Assembly (NCBI RefSeq): GCF_002934685.1
Contig: NZ_NKHL01000120.1
Location: 1-64,000 of the forward strand
Length of the DNA stretch: 64,000 nucleotides
Direction: 5' to 3'
DNA from: Pseudomonas bohemica
Lineage (GTDB): Bacteria > Pseudomonadota > Gammaproteobacteria > Pseudomonadales > Pseudomonadaceae
In this document: positions 1 to 7,202 of the stretch, piece by piece
Numbering within the stretch: the first letter of the stretch is position 1
Layout: the number at the start of each line of letters is the position of its first letter
Notes under the pieces: model-generated
Seen by the model: only the letters and a program-made list of their open reading frames with translations
Databases searched by the model: none
What the model was told of the DNA's origin: nothing
Program-made: the position numbers and the translations under genes

Positions 1-70
1 TTGCTGATGACAAATCGGCAATCTGCCCTGGGTCAATTTTCAATCGGCAGGGTGGGTCAGTTTTCAATCA
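1..70. mobile_element. End of an IS21-type insertion sequence
   Basis: Two near-identical short direct repeats are visible, a GGGTCAATTTTCAATCGGCA-like copy near 30-50 and a GGGTCAGTTTTCAATCA copy at 54-70. Multiple subterminal repeats of this kind are known for termini of IS21-family elements in Pseudomonas. Read on the reverse strand the outer end begins TGATTGAAAACTGACCCA, with the 5'-TG expected of the family. The rest of the element (istA/istB) lies outside the window. The insertion sits in the 3' part of the PAS-domain gene. Confidence 0.6.
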
Positions 71-392
71 GCGCCAACATGCCATTGCGGCATCTGCAAC
101 GATATTGCACCTGGTAGCTTGACGAGCGCTCATGAATATAATCATCCAAATGCGCCATCACCCGCTCCAGATCGTCGGGATGGATAACGCTTTCCCACGT
201 ATGGACAGTGTTCCTTAGGCCGTGGAGGGAGTAGCCGAACATCTCGTACCAGCCGCTGCTGCGGTACACGAAGCCGGTGTTGGCGTTCCAGTCCCAGAGC
301 CCGTCGCTAATGATGTCGAGAACGGCGTGGATTGCCTCGCCGTTGGATTTCATCAGCGATACGAGCGATGCATTCCGCTCATAATCTTCCAT
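57..392 (-). pseudogene. PAS-domain protein truncated by an insertion sequence
   Basis: The 111-residue reading frame is almost entirely one PAS fold. A short N-terminal helix leads into a typical PAS core with DGLWDWN, a GWYEMFGY segment near residues 47-54 and an IHPDD motif near residue 71. PAS domains sense small ligands, redox state or light and normally sit in front of GGDEF, EAL or kinase output domains. No output domain remains: the last residues and the stop come from the insertion-sequence end at 57-70. The start is well supported by a GAGGGGGC ribosome site before ATG at 392. I read it as the 5' remnant of a sensor protein. Whether a short PAS-only product is still made is unknown. 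Confidence 0.65.
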
Positions 393-417
393 TGATGCCC
401 CCTCGAATAGACCTGCA

Positions 418-555
418 CTACCTCGACCTGATGTGATTCATCCCATCTCGTCTGCAATCGTGGTGCCAGCCTATCGTCTTTGATTCTGATGTGCCAGCAT
501 CAGGGCTGATATGCAGGTTAGCCAGCCGCTCCTGAGCGGCGTGGTCAAGGGTCAT
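418..555 (-). CDS. Possible 45-residue hypothetical protein
   Basis: An ATG frame of 45 codons ends 25 bases before the PAS gene start on the same strand, so the two could be co-transcribed. Its start overlaps the stop of a still shorter frame in an ATGA arrangement. The translation begins MTLDHAAQERLANLH and is hydrophilic, with no domain I recognise. The surroundings are decayed DNA, so this may be a remnant rather than a gene. Confidence 0.2.
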   Translation of the reverse strand: MTLDHAAQERLANLHISPDAGTSESKTIGWHHDCRRDGMNHIRSR

Positions 556-987
556 GTATGGCGCTTCAATTTCTGCCGGTCGAAGGCGCTTTGCGGTTTC
601 AAGCCGAGGATGAACGCGACCGGCATTTCACCCTCACGCTCTGCAGCTTCTTGATCCGTCGGTGTTCAGCGCGCGCAGAAATCATTCAGTTCGCTGTGGG
701 GGCTTTGGGAGCCTGAGTGCGCCGATTTGATCCTGTAACGTTGCTCAGTCGTGTTTCGCAGATAGGGCGGCTGAGAGGATGTGTCGCTGGGTTTTGTAAA
801 GCGCTCAAATGGGTCACGGCATTCCCCTGCGATTGCTCAGGGAGGAATTCTCTCGAAGGCAGTCTCCGCCAACGTGGCGACGCCGGGATCATCAAGCTCA
901 TTCGAGCAATTGGACATGTTACTGATCTGCGCCGAGACCTACTCTCCGACCAGGCAGCCCTGAAAGCGGCGCAGGCGTACATTAGGG
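556..987. other. Gene-poor stretch
   Basis: I see no convincing gene here. The overlapping open frames on both strands have low-complexity, arginine- and serine-rich translations and no ribosome sites. The stretch lies between an insertion-sequence edge and a transposase remnant and is probably eroded accessory DNA. Confidence 0.4.
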
Positions 988-1149
988 ATGTATGCCAAAT
1001 GCCAGCATTGCCGTGGCGGTCCCGATGCTTACAATGCTCCGCACTTTCTTCAGTGTGCCGCCATGGACCCACGAATTTTTAGCCTGGCTTTCCTTCTCAC
1101 CTTAAGCTGGGTGAGTGCGGTGCTCATCATTTTCTGGATCTACTCCTGA
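988..1149 (+). CDS. Small Cys-rich membrane protein (53 aa)
   Basis: A 53-codon frame starting at ATG 988 begins MYAKCQHCRGG. It therefore has a CxxC pair at residues 5-8 and a further cysteine near residue 23, like half of a zinc ribbon. The C-terminal 28 residues are a clear single membrane helix (FSLAFLLTLSWVSAVLIIFW). A cytoplasmic cysteine knuckle tethered by one helix is a coherent small-protein design. The GGG before the ATG is too close to be a good ribosome site, and the frame opens only eight codons earlier, after a TGA at 961. Alternatively it is the tail of a decayed gene. I do not recognise the family. Confidence 0.4.
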   Translation: MYAKCQHCRGGPDAYNAPHFLQCAAMDPRIFSLAFLLTLSWVSAVLIIFWIYS

Positions 1150-1460
1150 TCTTTCGGCTCGATCAGATACGGTCCCTGATTTCCCACATTCCCCCTATCC
1201 TTGCTAACTTCGAACCAGGTGAATTCCTCGGTCGAGCTGCAGCAATCTTGATGATTTCGGCGGCGCGCTCGGCTGCAGTCCTTGGGTCAACCCCGGTCAG
1301 CCGATCCACAGCCGCAACTTCCGGACGCTCATCGCGCTGACGACCGGGATCCTTCGGCACGAAAACGGCGGAGGTCCATATGCTTCGTCGGTCATCGCCC
1401 GAAGAGGTCGATGATAAATCCGGCTAGAATTAGGCTTTTCCGAAGGCGGAGGCACCGGAC
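1150..1460. other. Gap with a possible decayed reading frame
   Basis: A reverse-strand frame runs from about 1423 to 1163 without a good ATG. A GTG at 1360 would give 65 residues with a helical AAERAAEIIKIAAA segment. The amino-acid make-up is protein-like, but there is no ribosome site and no recognisable domain. I treat it as a probable remnant. The promoter of the LysE-type gene should lie at the right end. Confidence 0.25.
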
Positions 1461-2093
1461 ATGACGCTAGTCCAACTCATGCTTTTTATTCCAGCTGCCG
1501 CGATTGTTGCTCTCTCGCCAGGTGCCAATAACTTGCTGGCATTCGCGAACGGTAGCAAGCAGGGTTTCTTGCCAGCAGTGGTTGCTCTGTCCGGTCGGTG
1601 CATTGCCTTTGTGTTGATGATCGTAGTGGTGATTGTTGGTTTGGGTGCGCTTCTCAAGGCATCCGAGCTTGCCTTCCAGATCATTAAGTGGGCAGGTGTG
1701 ATTTATCTTGCCTATCTCGGCACACCAATGATGATGGGAAGCAATCATGTCGGAGGCGGGGCCGCAGGGCTAGCGCGCCCTGTCAGTGCATATTCACTGG
1801 CTCGTCGGGAATTCCTCACCGCCGTGACAAACCCTAAAGCCGTACTGCTATTTACGGCTTTTGTCCCCCAGTTCATTGTTTTTGATGCTGGCGTTTCATT
1901 TACGATCCAGCTTGTCCTTCTCAGCGCAATCTACATTGCCGTTGAGCTCGTTGCCGCAATGGCTTGGGCATTCGCGGGCAGTATCATCCGATCGTTGCAC
2001 TCTTCAGCACGGCAACTCTCTATCCTCAATCGCATAGCTGGCGCCATGATGCTGGGGGCAGCGGCCGTCATGTCGACCGCTCGACGCGCCTAA
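1461..2093 (+). CDS. LysE/RhtB-family amino-acid exporter
   Basis: A 210-residue integral membrane protein of the usual LysE/RhtB length. It has the family signature near the N-terminus (ALSPGANNLLAFANG, residues 18-32) and the later TNPKAVLLFTAFVPQF block near residues 122-137, with five to six hydrophobic segments. Family members export amino acids or related small molecules across the inner membrane using the proton gradient; the substrate cannot be told from sequence. The ATG at 1461 places the signature where the family has it. It is a lone gene between eroded DNA and a transposase remnant. Confidence 0.88.
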   Translation: MTLVQLMLFIPAAAIVALSPGANNLLAFANGSKQGFLPAVVALSGRCIAFVLMIVVVIVGLGALLKASELAFQIIKWAGVIYLAYLGTPMMMGSNHVGGGAAGLARPVSAYSLARREFLTAVTNPKAVLLFTAFVPQFIVFDAGVSFTIQLVLLSAIYIAVELVAAMAWAFAGSIIRSLHSSARQLSILNRIAGAMMLGAAAVMSTARRA

Positions 2094-2204
2094 CGCTCGG
2101 CTAAACCCGCTTATGGTGGAGCGATCGGCGTGACGTCGGCGGAGGGTGCGTGACTTTTGCGTGACTTCGCGTGACTCAATAGTGATCTATAGCTATTCGT
2201 TTGC

Positions 2205-2416
2205 AGCGAGAACTCACCGACCGATTCAGACGCCGGTTCGATGATGACGGGCGGCAAGGGCATTGTGGGCTACACATACAGACGGCGGTCGAGACCAAAC
2301 TCCACTCGATCGTCGCGAACGAGGTGACCAGTGTGGTGCATGACCGTCATCCGCTCGCTCGAGGGCCGAACAGGCCAAGGAGGTCATGAAGCAGGAATCC
2401 ATCTCGGTGGATGAGC
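2205..2416 (+). pseudogene. Decayed IS1182-type transposase fragment
   Basis: Three short pieces of a DDE transposase lie in order but in different frames: GGKGIVGYTY (about 2250-2274), then QTAVETKLHSIVANEVT with a following HDRHPLA (2280-2360), then AEQAKEVMKQESISVDE (2365-2416). In intact IS1182-type transposases these correspond to the GKGIVGYNVQ, AVDTKHHLIV.HEVTN and MAEQAK motifs. At least two frameshifts separate them and both ends are missing, so it is an old inactive remnant. Upstream, around 2145-2175, GCGTGACT repeats about three times. Confidence 0.6.
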
Positions 2417-2494
2417 GTTCGCCGTTCGTCAGAATTGCAGCACGTTCAACGAGTTAGCCAGTCGATTCAATGCTGGTAGATAACTTGGAGTCCT

Positions 2495-2713
2495 ATGCGA
2501 AGCACGAACGTTGACCCGCCCAATGCGCTCGATCTGATCAGTGAACTCGATCGGGCGACCGAGGAGATGATGGCTCTGCATGTAGAACAGGTCGGGGGTG
2601 AGCGCTGGCAGGAAGCGTGCGCGCGTCAGCAGCGGGCGTTCAGGGCCTGGCGCGACTATTTGTTTCGCAAAGCGGACGAAAAACCGCCAGTCCGGCGGCT
2701 GAGCATTGCCTGA
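2495..2713 (+). CDS. Hypothetical 72-aa protein
   Basis: A short hydrophilic, helix-rich protein (ALDLISELDRATEEMMALH, then a QQRAFRAWRDYLFRKADE segment) with no signal peptide or membrane helix. A GGAG-like site lies just before ATG 2495. The charged residues and alternating hydrophobics suggest a helical hairpin. I do not recognise the family. A longer frame at 2617-2943 overlaps it, but only the end of that frame is likely to be translated. Confidence 0.5.
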   Translation: MRSTNVDPPNALDLISELDRATEEMMALHVEQVGGERWQEACARQQRAFRAWRDYLFRKADEKPPVRRLSIA

Positions 2714-2805
2714 GACCGGCACCGCGCAATGCCGGTGGATGCAGGGCAAAGGGCAATGCAGGAAAGCGTGTTAAGCTGCGCGCCTTGAGTCAAGGAGCAG
2801 CTGCT

Positions 2806-2943
2806 TTGAAGGCGTTCATGTTTCTTCGCGATCCTATGTTTCTGATGGGCGCGCCCGTTTTGGCGCTCGCTCTCATTTACGATCAGCCGGTGCTGATGGG
2901 GCTTGGCATGTCGCTGGTGGCCTGCACACTGATCGCGAGCTGA
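2806..2943 (+). CDS. Small membrane protein (45 aa)
   Basis: Starting at TTG 2806, preceded by CAAGGAGCAG, the frame encodes 45 residues. The middle and end form two short hydrophobic stretches (FLMGAPVLALALIY and VLMGLGMSLVACTLIAS) separated by DQP, consistent with a small two-pass or hairpin inner-membrane protein. Internal ATG codons at 2818 and beyond are alternative starts. No family is recognised. The good ribosome site and clean hydrophobic pattern are the main support. Confidence 0.45.
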   Translation: MKAFMFLRDPMFLMGAPVLALALIYDQPVLMGLGMSLVACTLIAS

Positions 2944-3172
2944 TCGGCTGTTCACACGCTCCTGGCCGCCGCCGTCTTCAACTGGTGTACCGAAGACTGC
3001 TGACCGAAGAACGGAGGGCCTCGACCCGCCCGGCCATTTGCGCGTGACGCTGCTGCGGTTTTCGGTAAGCGGCGTAGTTCACCATTCGTCCATCTCTGGG
3101 CACTCCTCATCCTGACGGGCATCCCAATTCCATGTGTATGGATATCCCATGCACTGAGGATGGAGAACGGAG

Positions 3173-3457
3173 ATGGAAATGAATCCCGACGCACCTGGCA
3201 ACGTTTCACAGAAAGGCGTGAATAGCGAAGCCGACAACGAGACCGGTTTTGATCATCGCGCTGGTAAGCGTCCCGAGCACACGATCGCAAGTGAAACGAA
3301 CGTCGATAAGGAATTGGGCTTTAACCCTGAGACGCCCGATGTTTCGGATCCGCAAGTAGACCCGACTCACCCGGCCAGAACGAGCAACGACCCGGTTCCC
3401 GCTGACGAACGTTCGACTAATGGCGACCAGCGTTCATCGGGCGGGCGCGGCATTTAG
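3173..3457 (+). CDS. Hydrophilic hypothetical protein (94 aa)
   Basis: A very polar 94-residue protein rich in Asn, Asp, Glu, Pro and Gly, with repeated NPE/NPD/DP-type turns (ELGFNPETPDVSDPQVDPTH) and almost no hydrophobic core. It is probably intrinsically disordered. GAGGATGGAGAACGGAG just before ATG 3173 gives a strong ribosome site, and a good intrinsic terminator follows 22 bases after the stop, so this is a self-contained transcription unit. I recall similar short polar proteins in Pseudomonas but do not know a function; a stress role is only a guess. Confidence 0.6.
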   Translation: MEMNPDAPGNVSQKGVNSEADNETGFDHRAGKRPEHTIASETNVDKELGFNPETPDVSDPQVDPTHPARTSNDPVPADERSTNGDQRSSGGRGI

Positions 3458-3478
3458 TGAGTTTCGACGGATACTTGA

Positions 3479-3503
3479 ACCCGACCCTGGCGTCGGGTTT
3501 TTT
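3479..3503 (+). terminator. Intrinsic terminator
   Basis: A seven-base-pair stem (ACCCGAC with GTCGGGT, loop of six) is followed directly by a run of T. It terminates the 94-residue protein gene. Confidence 0.85.
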
Positions 3504-3768
3504 ATGCAGGTAATCCGGCCTTTCTTGAAGCCAATGCCTGAAAACTTTGCTGCAAGCTGTGCTAAAGAGTTCTCCTGGAACTCAGCCAATGACCACAACC
3601 GCTATAAGTGTTAATCCCGAGACCGCCGGACGCGTTAGAATCCTTCAATTTCGGCGCAGGCTGTCGTTTGCGCGAACGCGTCCATTATCTTCAGAAGTCG
3701 CTCAATTCATGATGCTTTGGCTGTAAGGTCTGAGAAAAAAGATAAAGCCTTCTGAGTACATACGGCTT

Positions 3769-4272
3769 TTGAATAGTCATGATCTGGGCAAAAAGAAGAG
3801 CAATCGGCTGTTGAGTAAAACCGGCGTCGTCACTGCGGGAAATGCGGTGATTCGTCCGCCGTTCTATTTCGAGCGCGGACGGGTGACGCTGGGCCGCAAC
3901 GTGTTGATCAACGCAGGCTGTATTTTTCTGGATCAGGCAGGCATTACCATCGGCGACGATACGATGCTCGGGCCGCAGGTGCGCTTGTGTACGACTACCC
4001 ATGATCTGAATCCTGAGATGCGTCACAGCCACACTCGCTCCTCTGCGATCAGCATTGGCCGCAACGCATGGATCGGAGCCGGGACGGTGATCTTGCCAGG
4101 GGTCACTATCGGAGAGAACAGCGTGATTGGTGCCAATAGCGTGGTCAACGCTGACGTGCCGGCCAACGCCGTCTATGCGGGCACGCCGGCATGCTTCAGA
4201 AAATGGCTGGATAAGCGCGGCGAGCAAGCCGGTGATGGCACTGACGCCGCTGGTGCTTGCGAGGCCCTGTAG
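3769..4272 (+). CDS. Hexapeptide (LbH) sugar O-acetyltransferase, short N-terminus
   Basis: The product belongs to the maltose/galactoside acetyltransferase group, which moves acetyl from acetyl-CoA to a sugar hydroxyl. The left-handed beta-helix is recognisable from about residue 40 to 155, with VIRPPFYFERG, the catalytic-histidine segment TTTHDL, and GRNAWIGAGTVILPGVTIGEN turns. Full-length relatives have about 50 more residues at the N-terminus (the Mac domain). Here a TAA at 3724 closes the frame, and family-like residues already appear upstream of the TTG start, so the gene may be 5'-truncated or begin at a non-standard codon. The long hydrophilic tail after AGTPACFRKW is unusual. Activity is uncertain. 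Confidence 0.7.
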   Translation: MNSHDLGKKKSNRLLSKTGVVTAGNAVIRPPFYFERGRVTLGRNVLINAGCIFLDQAGITIGDDTMLGPQVRLCTTTHDLNPEMRHSHTRSSAISIGRNAWIGAGTVILPGVTIGENSVIGANSVVNADVPANAVYAGTPACFRKWLDKRGEQAGDGTDAAGACEAL

Positions 4273-4408
4273 ATGGAGCGTTTTGGCGCGATGCCATCGA
4301 TGATTCGTTGCACACAGGATGCTCGGCTTGCCGTTGTTCCGAATTCAGGAACGAATTGATCGCAGCTTTGGTCAACCCAATTCGACATCCTCGAACACGG
4401 TAAGCCCC

Positions 4409-4759
4409 ATGAGCCAGACCATTGATAACCTCACTGAAACACTGAGCGAGGATCTCTACGAGAAAACTCGCAAGCAGCTCAACACGTTCATCGATGAGAC
4501 CAATGCATTGCTTGCTGCTGGCGACGCATTGCATGAAGACCGCACGACCCAGGCTCGTGAGCGCCTGACCGCGTTTTTGAAAGGCGCCGCCTTGAAGGGT
4601 GCAGAGGCGGTTGCCGTCGACGCGACCGTTGAACAACCGCCGCTGACCCGCGTGATCAATGATGCCAAGGGTTACGTCAAGACGCATCCGTGGGTAGCGG
4701 TCGGGGCCGCAGCGGGGGTAGGCTTGATTGTCAGCGTGTTGCTCAATCGCAGGCCCTGA
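4409..4759 (+). CDS. DUF883 / ElaB-YqjD-type protein
   Basis: A 116-residue protein with a long amphipathic helical N-terminal part and a C-terminal membrane anchor of the typical form (GYVKTHPWVAVGAAAGVGLI, then VSVLLNRRP). Members of this family (ElaB, YqjD) are tail-anchored inner-membrane proteins that associate with ribosomes in stationary phase. The start is ATG 4409; the longer frame upstream is not needed. A weak AlgU-like pair (GAACGA, 17 bases, TCAAC) lies roughly 45-70 bases before the start, but it is too degenerate to call. The next gene, a DUF2934 protein, is also a small stress-type protein. Confidence 0.8.
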   Translation: MSQTIDNLTETLSEDLYEKTRKQLNTFIDETNALLAAGDALHEDRTTQARERLTAFLKGAALKGAEAVAVDATVEQPPLTRVINDAKGYVKTHPWVAVGAAAGVGLIVSVLLNRRP

Positions 4760-4980
4760 GGAGATCGATCGTGATGCGTGGTCGCGGTATCGCTACGATG
4801 CGCAAGGGGCCGGGAGGACGATTCTCGCTTTCCAACGCCTACAAGCGTTGCGAGGGGGCTCGGCTGTTTTTCCCTCGGTACTGGCTGGTCTATGGATCGC
4901 CCAGCGTTGTCACAGCAGGTGGCCTCGGGGTCTATTTGACCCCGGGCGACGAATTGCAAAAATATCTAAGGGGGCCGTGC

Positions 4981-5184
4981 ATGAGTGTCGACGAAGAGGC
5001 TGTTCGTCAACTGGCGCAACTGATTTGGGAAACCGAAGGCCGGCCGGAGGGCCAGGAATCCAGGCACTGGGAAATGGCCACCAAGCTTGCCGAGTCTGCC
5101 GCCATGGCGCCCGTACGGACGTCAAGCCGCCACAAGGTCGATACGCTGTTTCCGACGCCGGACGACGAACCCGAAGATCAGTGA
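4981..5184 (+). CDS. DUF2934 protein (67 aa)
   Basis: A 67-residue protein matching DUF2934: AVRQLAQLIWETEGRPEGQE and RHWEMATKLAES. The I-W-E-x-E-G-R/K-P core followed by a HW helix is the family hallmark. No function is established. AAGGGGG precedes ATG 4981. A seven-base-pair hairpin (4926-4932 with 4938-4944) stands about 40 bases before the start and could shape the leader. A second DUF2934 gene with a long basic tail lies in the trehalose operon at 52618-53058, so the window has two paralogues. Confidence 0.75.
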   Translation: MSVDEEAVRQLAQLIWETEGRPEGQESRHWEMATKLAESAAMAPVRTSSRHKVDTLFPTPDDEPEDQ

Positions 5185-5199
5185 AAACAGCAGGGAGTG

Positions 5200-5703
5200 T
5201 CAGGCTTGGGTCGACTGCAATTCACTGAGCAATGATCGCGCAAACCCTTCCGAAGCGATGAAATCCAGCGCTTGACGCAGCTTCACCGTTTCTTCCGCAC
5301 CAAAGGTCTTGTCGAACACCTGTGATACCCGTTCGGAGATCTTGCGTGCTTCGGCGTATTTCTGCTGACCCGCCAGGGTAAGCATGACCCTGCGGCTGCG
5401 GCGGTCCGCGTCGTCGATTTTCAACTCCACCAGCCCATCGCGCACCAATGGCTTGAGCGTATGGCCCAAGGCCGACAGGTCCATGACCAGCGCCTGAGCC
5501 AGGTCGCGCATTTTCGGCTCACCGCTGCGGGCGATCTGCGACAGCAGCGAATACTGCGTCGCCTTCAGCCCGCACTGAGTGAAGGCTTCGTCGTAAATTT
5601 GTCCCAGGCGTCGGGAAGCGCGACGAACCGAGCCGTTGGCGCAACTGCTGGCCACGACGGGAGCTGAGCAAGAAGTCGCATGTTTCAAAGGCTGATAACT
5701 CAT
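5200..5703 (-). CDS. MarR-family transcriptional regulator
   Basis: A 167-residue winged-helix regulator. The MarR fold is visible from about residue 24 to 155: CGLKATQYSLLSQIARSGEP (helices 2-3), MRDLAQALVMDLSALGHTLKPL (recognition helix), and the wing DDADRRSRRVMLTLAG near 97-112, with the conserved D-x-R. MarR proteins usually repress a neighbouring efflux or detoxification gene and release DNA when a small ligand binds or a cysteine is oxidised; four cysteines, three of them in the first 22 residues, are a possible redox handle. It lies directly downstream of the MFS exporter on the same strand, 110 bases away, so regulation of that gene is plausible. Confidence 0.85.
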   Translation of the reverse strand: MSYQPLKHATSCSAPVVASSCANGSVRRASRRLGQIYDEAFTQCGLKATQYSLLSQIARSGEPKMRDLAQALVMDLSALGHTLKPLVRDGLVELKIDDADRRSRRVMLTLAGQQKYAEARKISERVSQVFDKTFGAEETVKLRQALDFIASEGFARSLLSELQSTQA

Positions 5704-5813
5704 GAGTCGCGGTAGATGGGCCGATTATGCCTGCGCGAACGAAGCGGACAAGGATTTTCGGCTCGCCGGAAGGGCGACACGATGACGCATGGCTGGCTGG
5801 CAGCGGCCCGTGA

Positions 5814-7049
5814 TCAGGCTTCTCCGGTCGCCTGCCGGTCGTAACGTCGTTCGGCACGACGGGCATCGGTGAGCGCCCAGTACCACATCGCCAGTCCTCC
5901 CAACGTCAGGCCGGCAGCCGCATAACCCGTTGCGGGCAGGCCAAACCCTGCAGAGATGACGATGCCGCCGACCCAGGGCCCGATAGCGTTGGCCAGGTTG
6001 AACGCGCTTTGCACCAGCGCGCCGGCCAGGGATTGGGCGTGGGGCGCGACGTCCATCAGGCGGGTCTGCAGGATCGCCGCCAGACCGACGCCGCAGCCAA
6101 CGAAGAACACCAACGGCATCAGCAGCCACAGGTTTTCGGTGGCCGACGGATACAGCGCCAGTACCAGCGCAGTAAAGCCCAGCGAGATTCCTGCCGAGCG
6201 CATGGTTGAGCGGTCCGCCGCCCAGCCGCACACCAGATTGCCGACCGTAGTGCCGAGACCGAACACCGCCATGACCACCGGAATCATGAAGTCCGAAGTA
6301 TGCGTGACTTCGATCAGCGTCGCCGCCAGATAGGTGTAGACGCAGAAAATCCCGCCAAAGCCGATGCCCGCTATTCCCAGCGTCAACCACACTTGGCGAG
6401 AGCGCAGCGCACCCAGTTCACGTAGCGGGCTGGCGTCGGCCTGTGCAGGAGAGGCTGGCGCCAGGGTGCGAATCAGCAGCGCGGTGATTGCCGCTAAAAC
6501 CGCGACGACGGCCAGTCCCCAGCGCCAGCCGACGGTCTGACCGATCCAGGTCGCGAACGGCACGCCGACGATGGTGGCGATGGTCAGCCCGAGGAACACT
6601 CGAGAGACCGCCTGCGCCCGTTGGTTCTTCGGCACCAGCGAGGCGGCCAGCAGCATCGCCACGCCAAAGTAGGCGCCATGGGGGAAACCGCTCAGAAAGC
6701 GAAAGAACACCAGCCACGGCAGGGAGGGGGCAATGGCGCTCAAGGCGTTGGCGATGCCGATGAAGGCCGCAAGTCCCACCAGCAGCGAACGGCGCGGCAG
6801 CCTGACGCCCAGCACCATGATCACTGGCGAACCCACCACCACGCCCAGGGCATACGCGCTGATGGCATGTCCGGCCAGTGGCTGGGTACTCTGGAAGTCG
6901 TTGGCAATGAACGGCAGCAGCGTCATCGAGGCAAATTCGGTGGTGCCGATGGCGAACGCACCCATGGCCAGGGCAAATATCAGCCAGCCCATGTGAAAGT
7001 CATGTCGGGTATCGGAGGAGGTCGTCATGTGGGAAACACTGCCGGGCAT
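5814..7049 (-). CDS. MFS transporter, DHA1 (AraJ-like) family
   Basis: A 411-residue, twelve-helix major facilitator with N-terminal GTTEFASMTLLPFIANDF and FFRFLSGFPHGAYFGVAMLL, typical of AraJ/YdhP-like sugar or drug efflux proteins. RFLSGFPHG in helix 4 matches that subgroup. It probably exports small molecules with proton exchange; the substrate is unknown. ATG 7049 is the longest start; ATG 7028 (MTTSSDTRHD) is equally likely, since neither has a clear ribosome site. A 16-base perfect palindrome matching the PtxS/LacI-family operator type lies 25-40 bases upstream, and a MarR gene lies downstream, so control may be dual. Confidence 0.85.
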   Translation of the reverse strand: MPGSVSHMTTSSDTRHDFHMGWLIFALAMGAFAIGTTEFASMTLLPFIANDFQSTQPLAGHAISAYALGVVVGSPVIMVLGVRLPRRSLLVGLAAFIGIANALSAIAPSLPWLVFFRFLSGFPHGAYFGVAMLLAASLVPKNQRAQAVSRVFLGLTIATIVGVPFATWIGQTVGWRWGLAVVAVLAAITALLIRTLAPASPAQADASPLRELGALRSRQVWLTLGIAGIGFGGIFCVYTYLAATLIEVTHTSDFMIPVVMAVFGLGTTVGNLVCGWAADRSTMRSAGISLGFTALVLALYPSATENLWLLMPLVFFVGCGVGLAAILQTRLMDVAPHAQSLAGALVQSAFNLANAIGPWVGGIVISAGFGLPATGYAAAGLTLGGLAMWYWALTDARRAERRYDRQATGEA

Positions 7050-7073
7050 TTGAGGACAAGCGTCCTGTTATAC

Positions 7074-7089
7074 CTGAAACCGGTTTCAG
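7074..7089 (-). promoter_or_regulatory. Palindromic operator of PtxS/LacI type
   Basis: CTGAAACCGGTTTCAG is a perfect 16-base palindrome. Its inner 14 bases, TGAAACCGGTTTCA, are the sequence known as the operator of PtxS, the 2-ketogluconate-responsive repressor of Pseudomonas. It lies immediately upstream of the MFS gene, where a repressor would block transcription. Other LacI-family proteins recognise related sites, so the assignment is by motif only. Confidence 0.6.
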
Positions 7090-7202
7090 ATCAACCCGAG
7101 ACCGGCGTCGGCATTGGACGCTGACATATACCCGTCAACGCGGGCGCGCCATCTTCGCTTGCAGCGTCGATTAAACCTATGCTGCACAGTGCTCGTGCTT
7201 CT

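Noticed and set aside
686..1072. 128-residue reverse frame
   Set aside because: Serine- and arginine-rich translation typical of a shadow frame; it overlaps the better-supported 53-residue protein.
2617..2943. 108-residue frame overlapping the 72-residue protein
   Set aside because: Only the last 45 codons, after a good ribosome site, look like protein; the upstream part is in the wrong frame of another gene.
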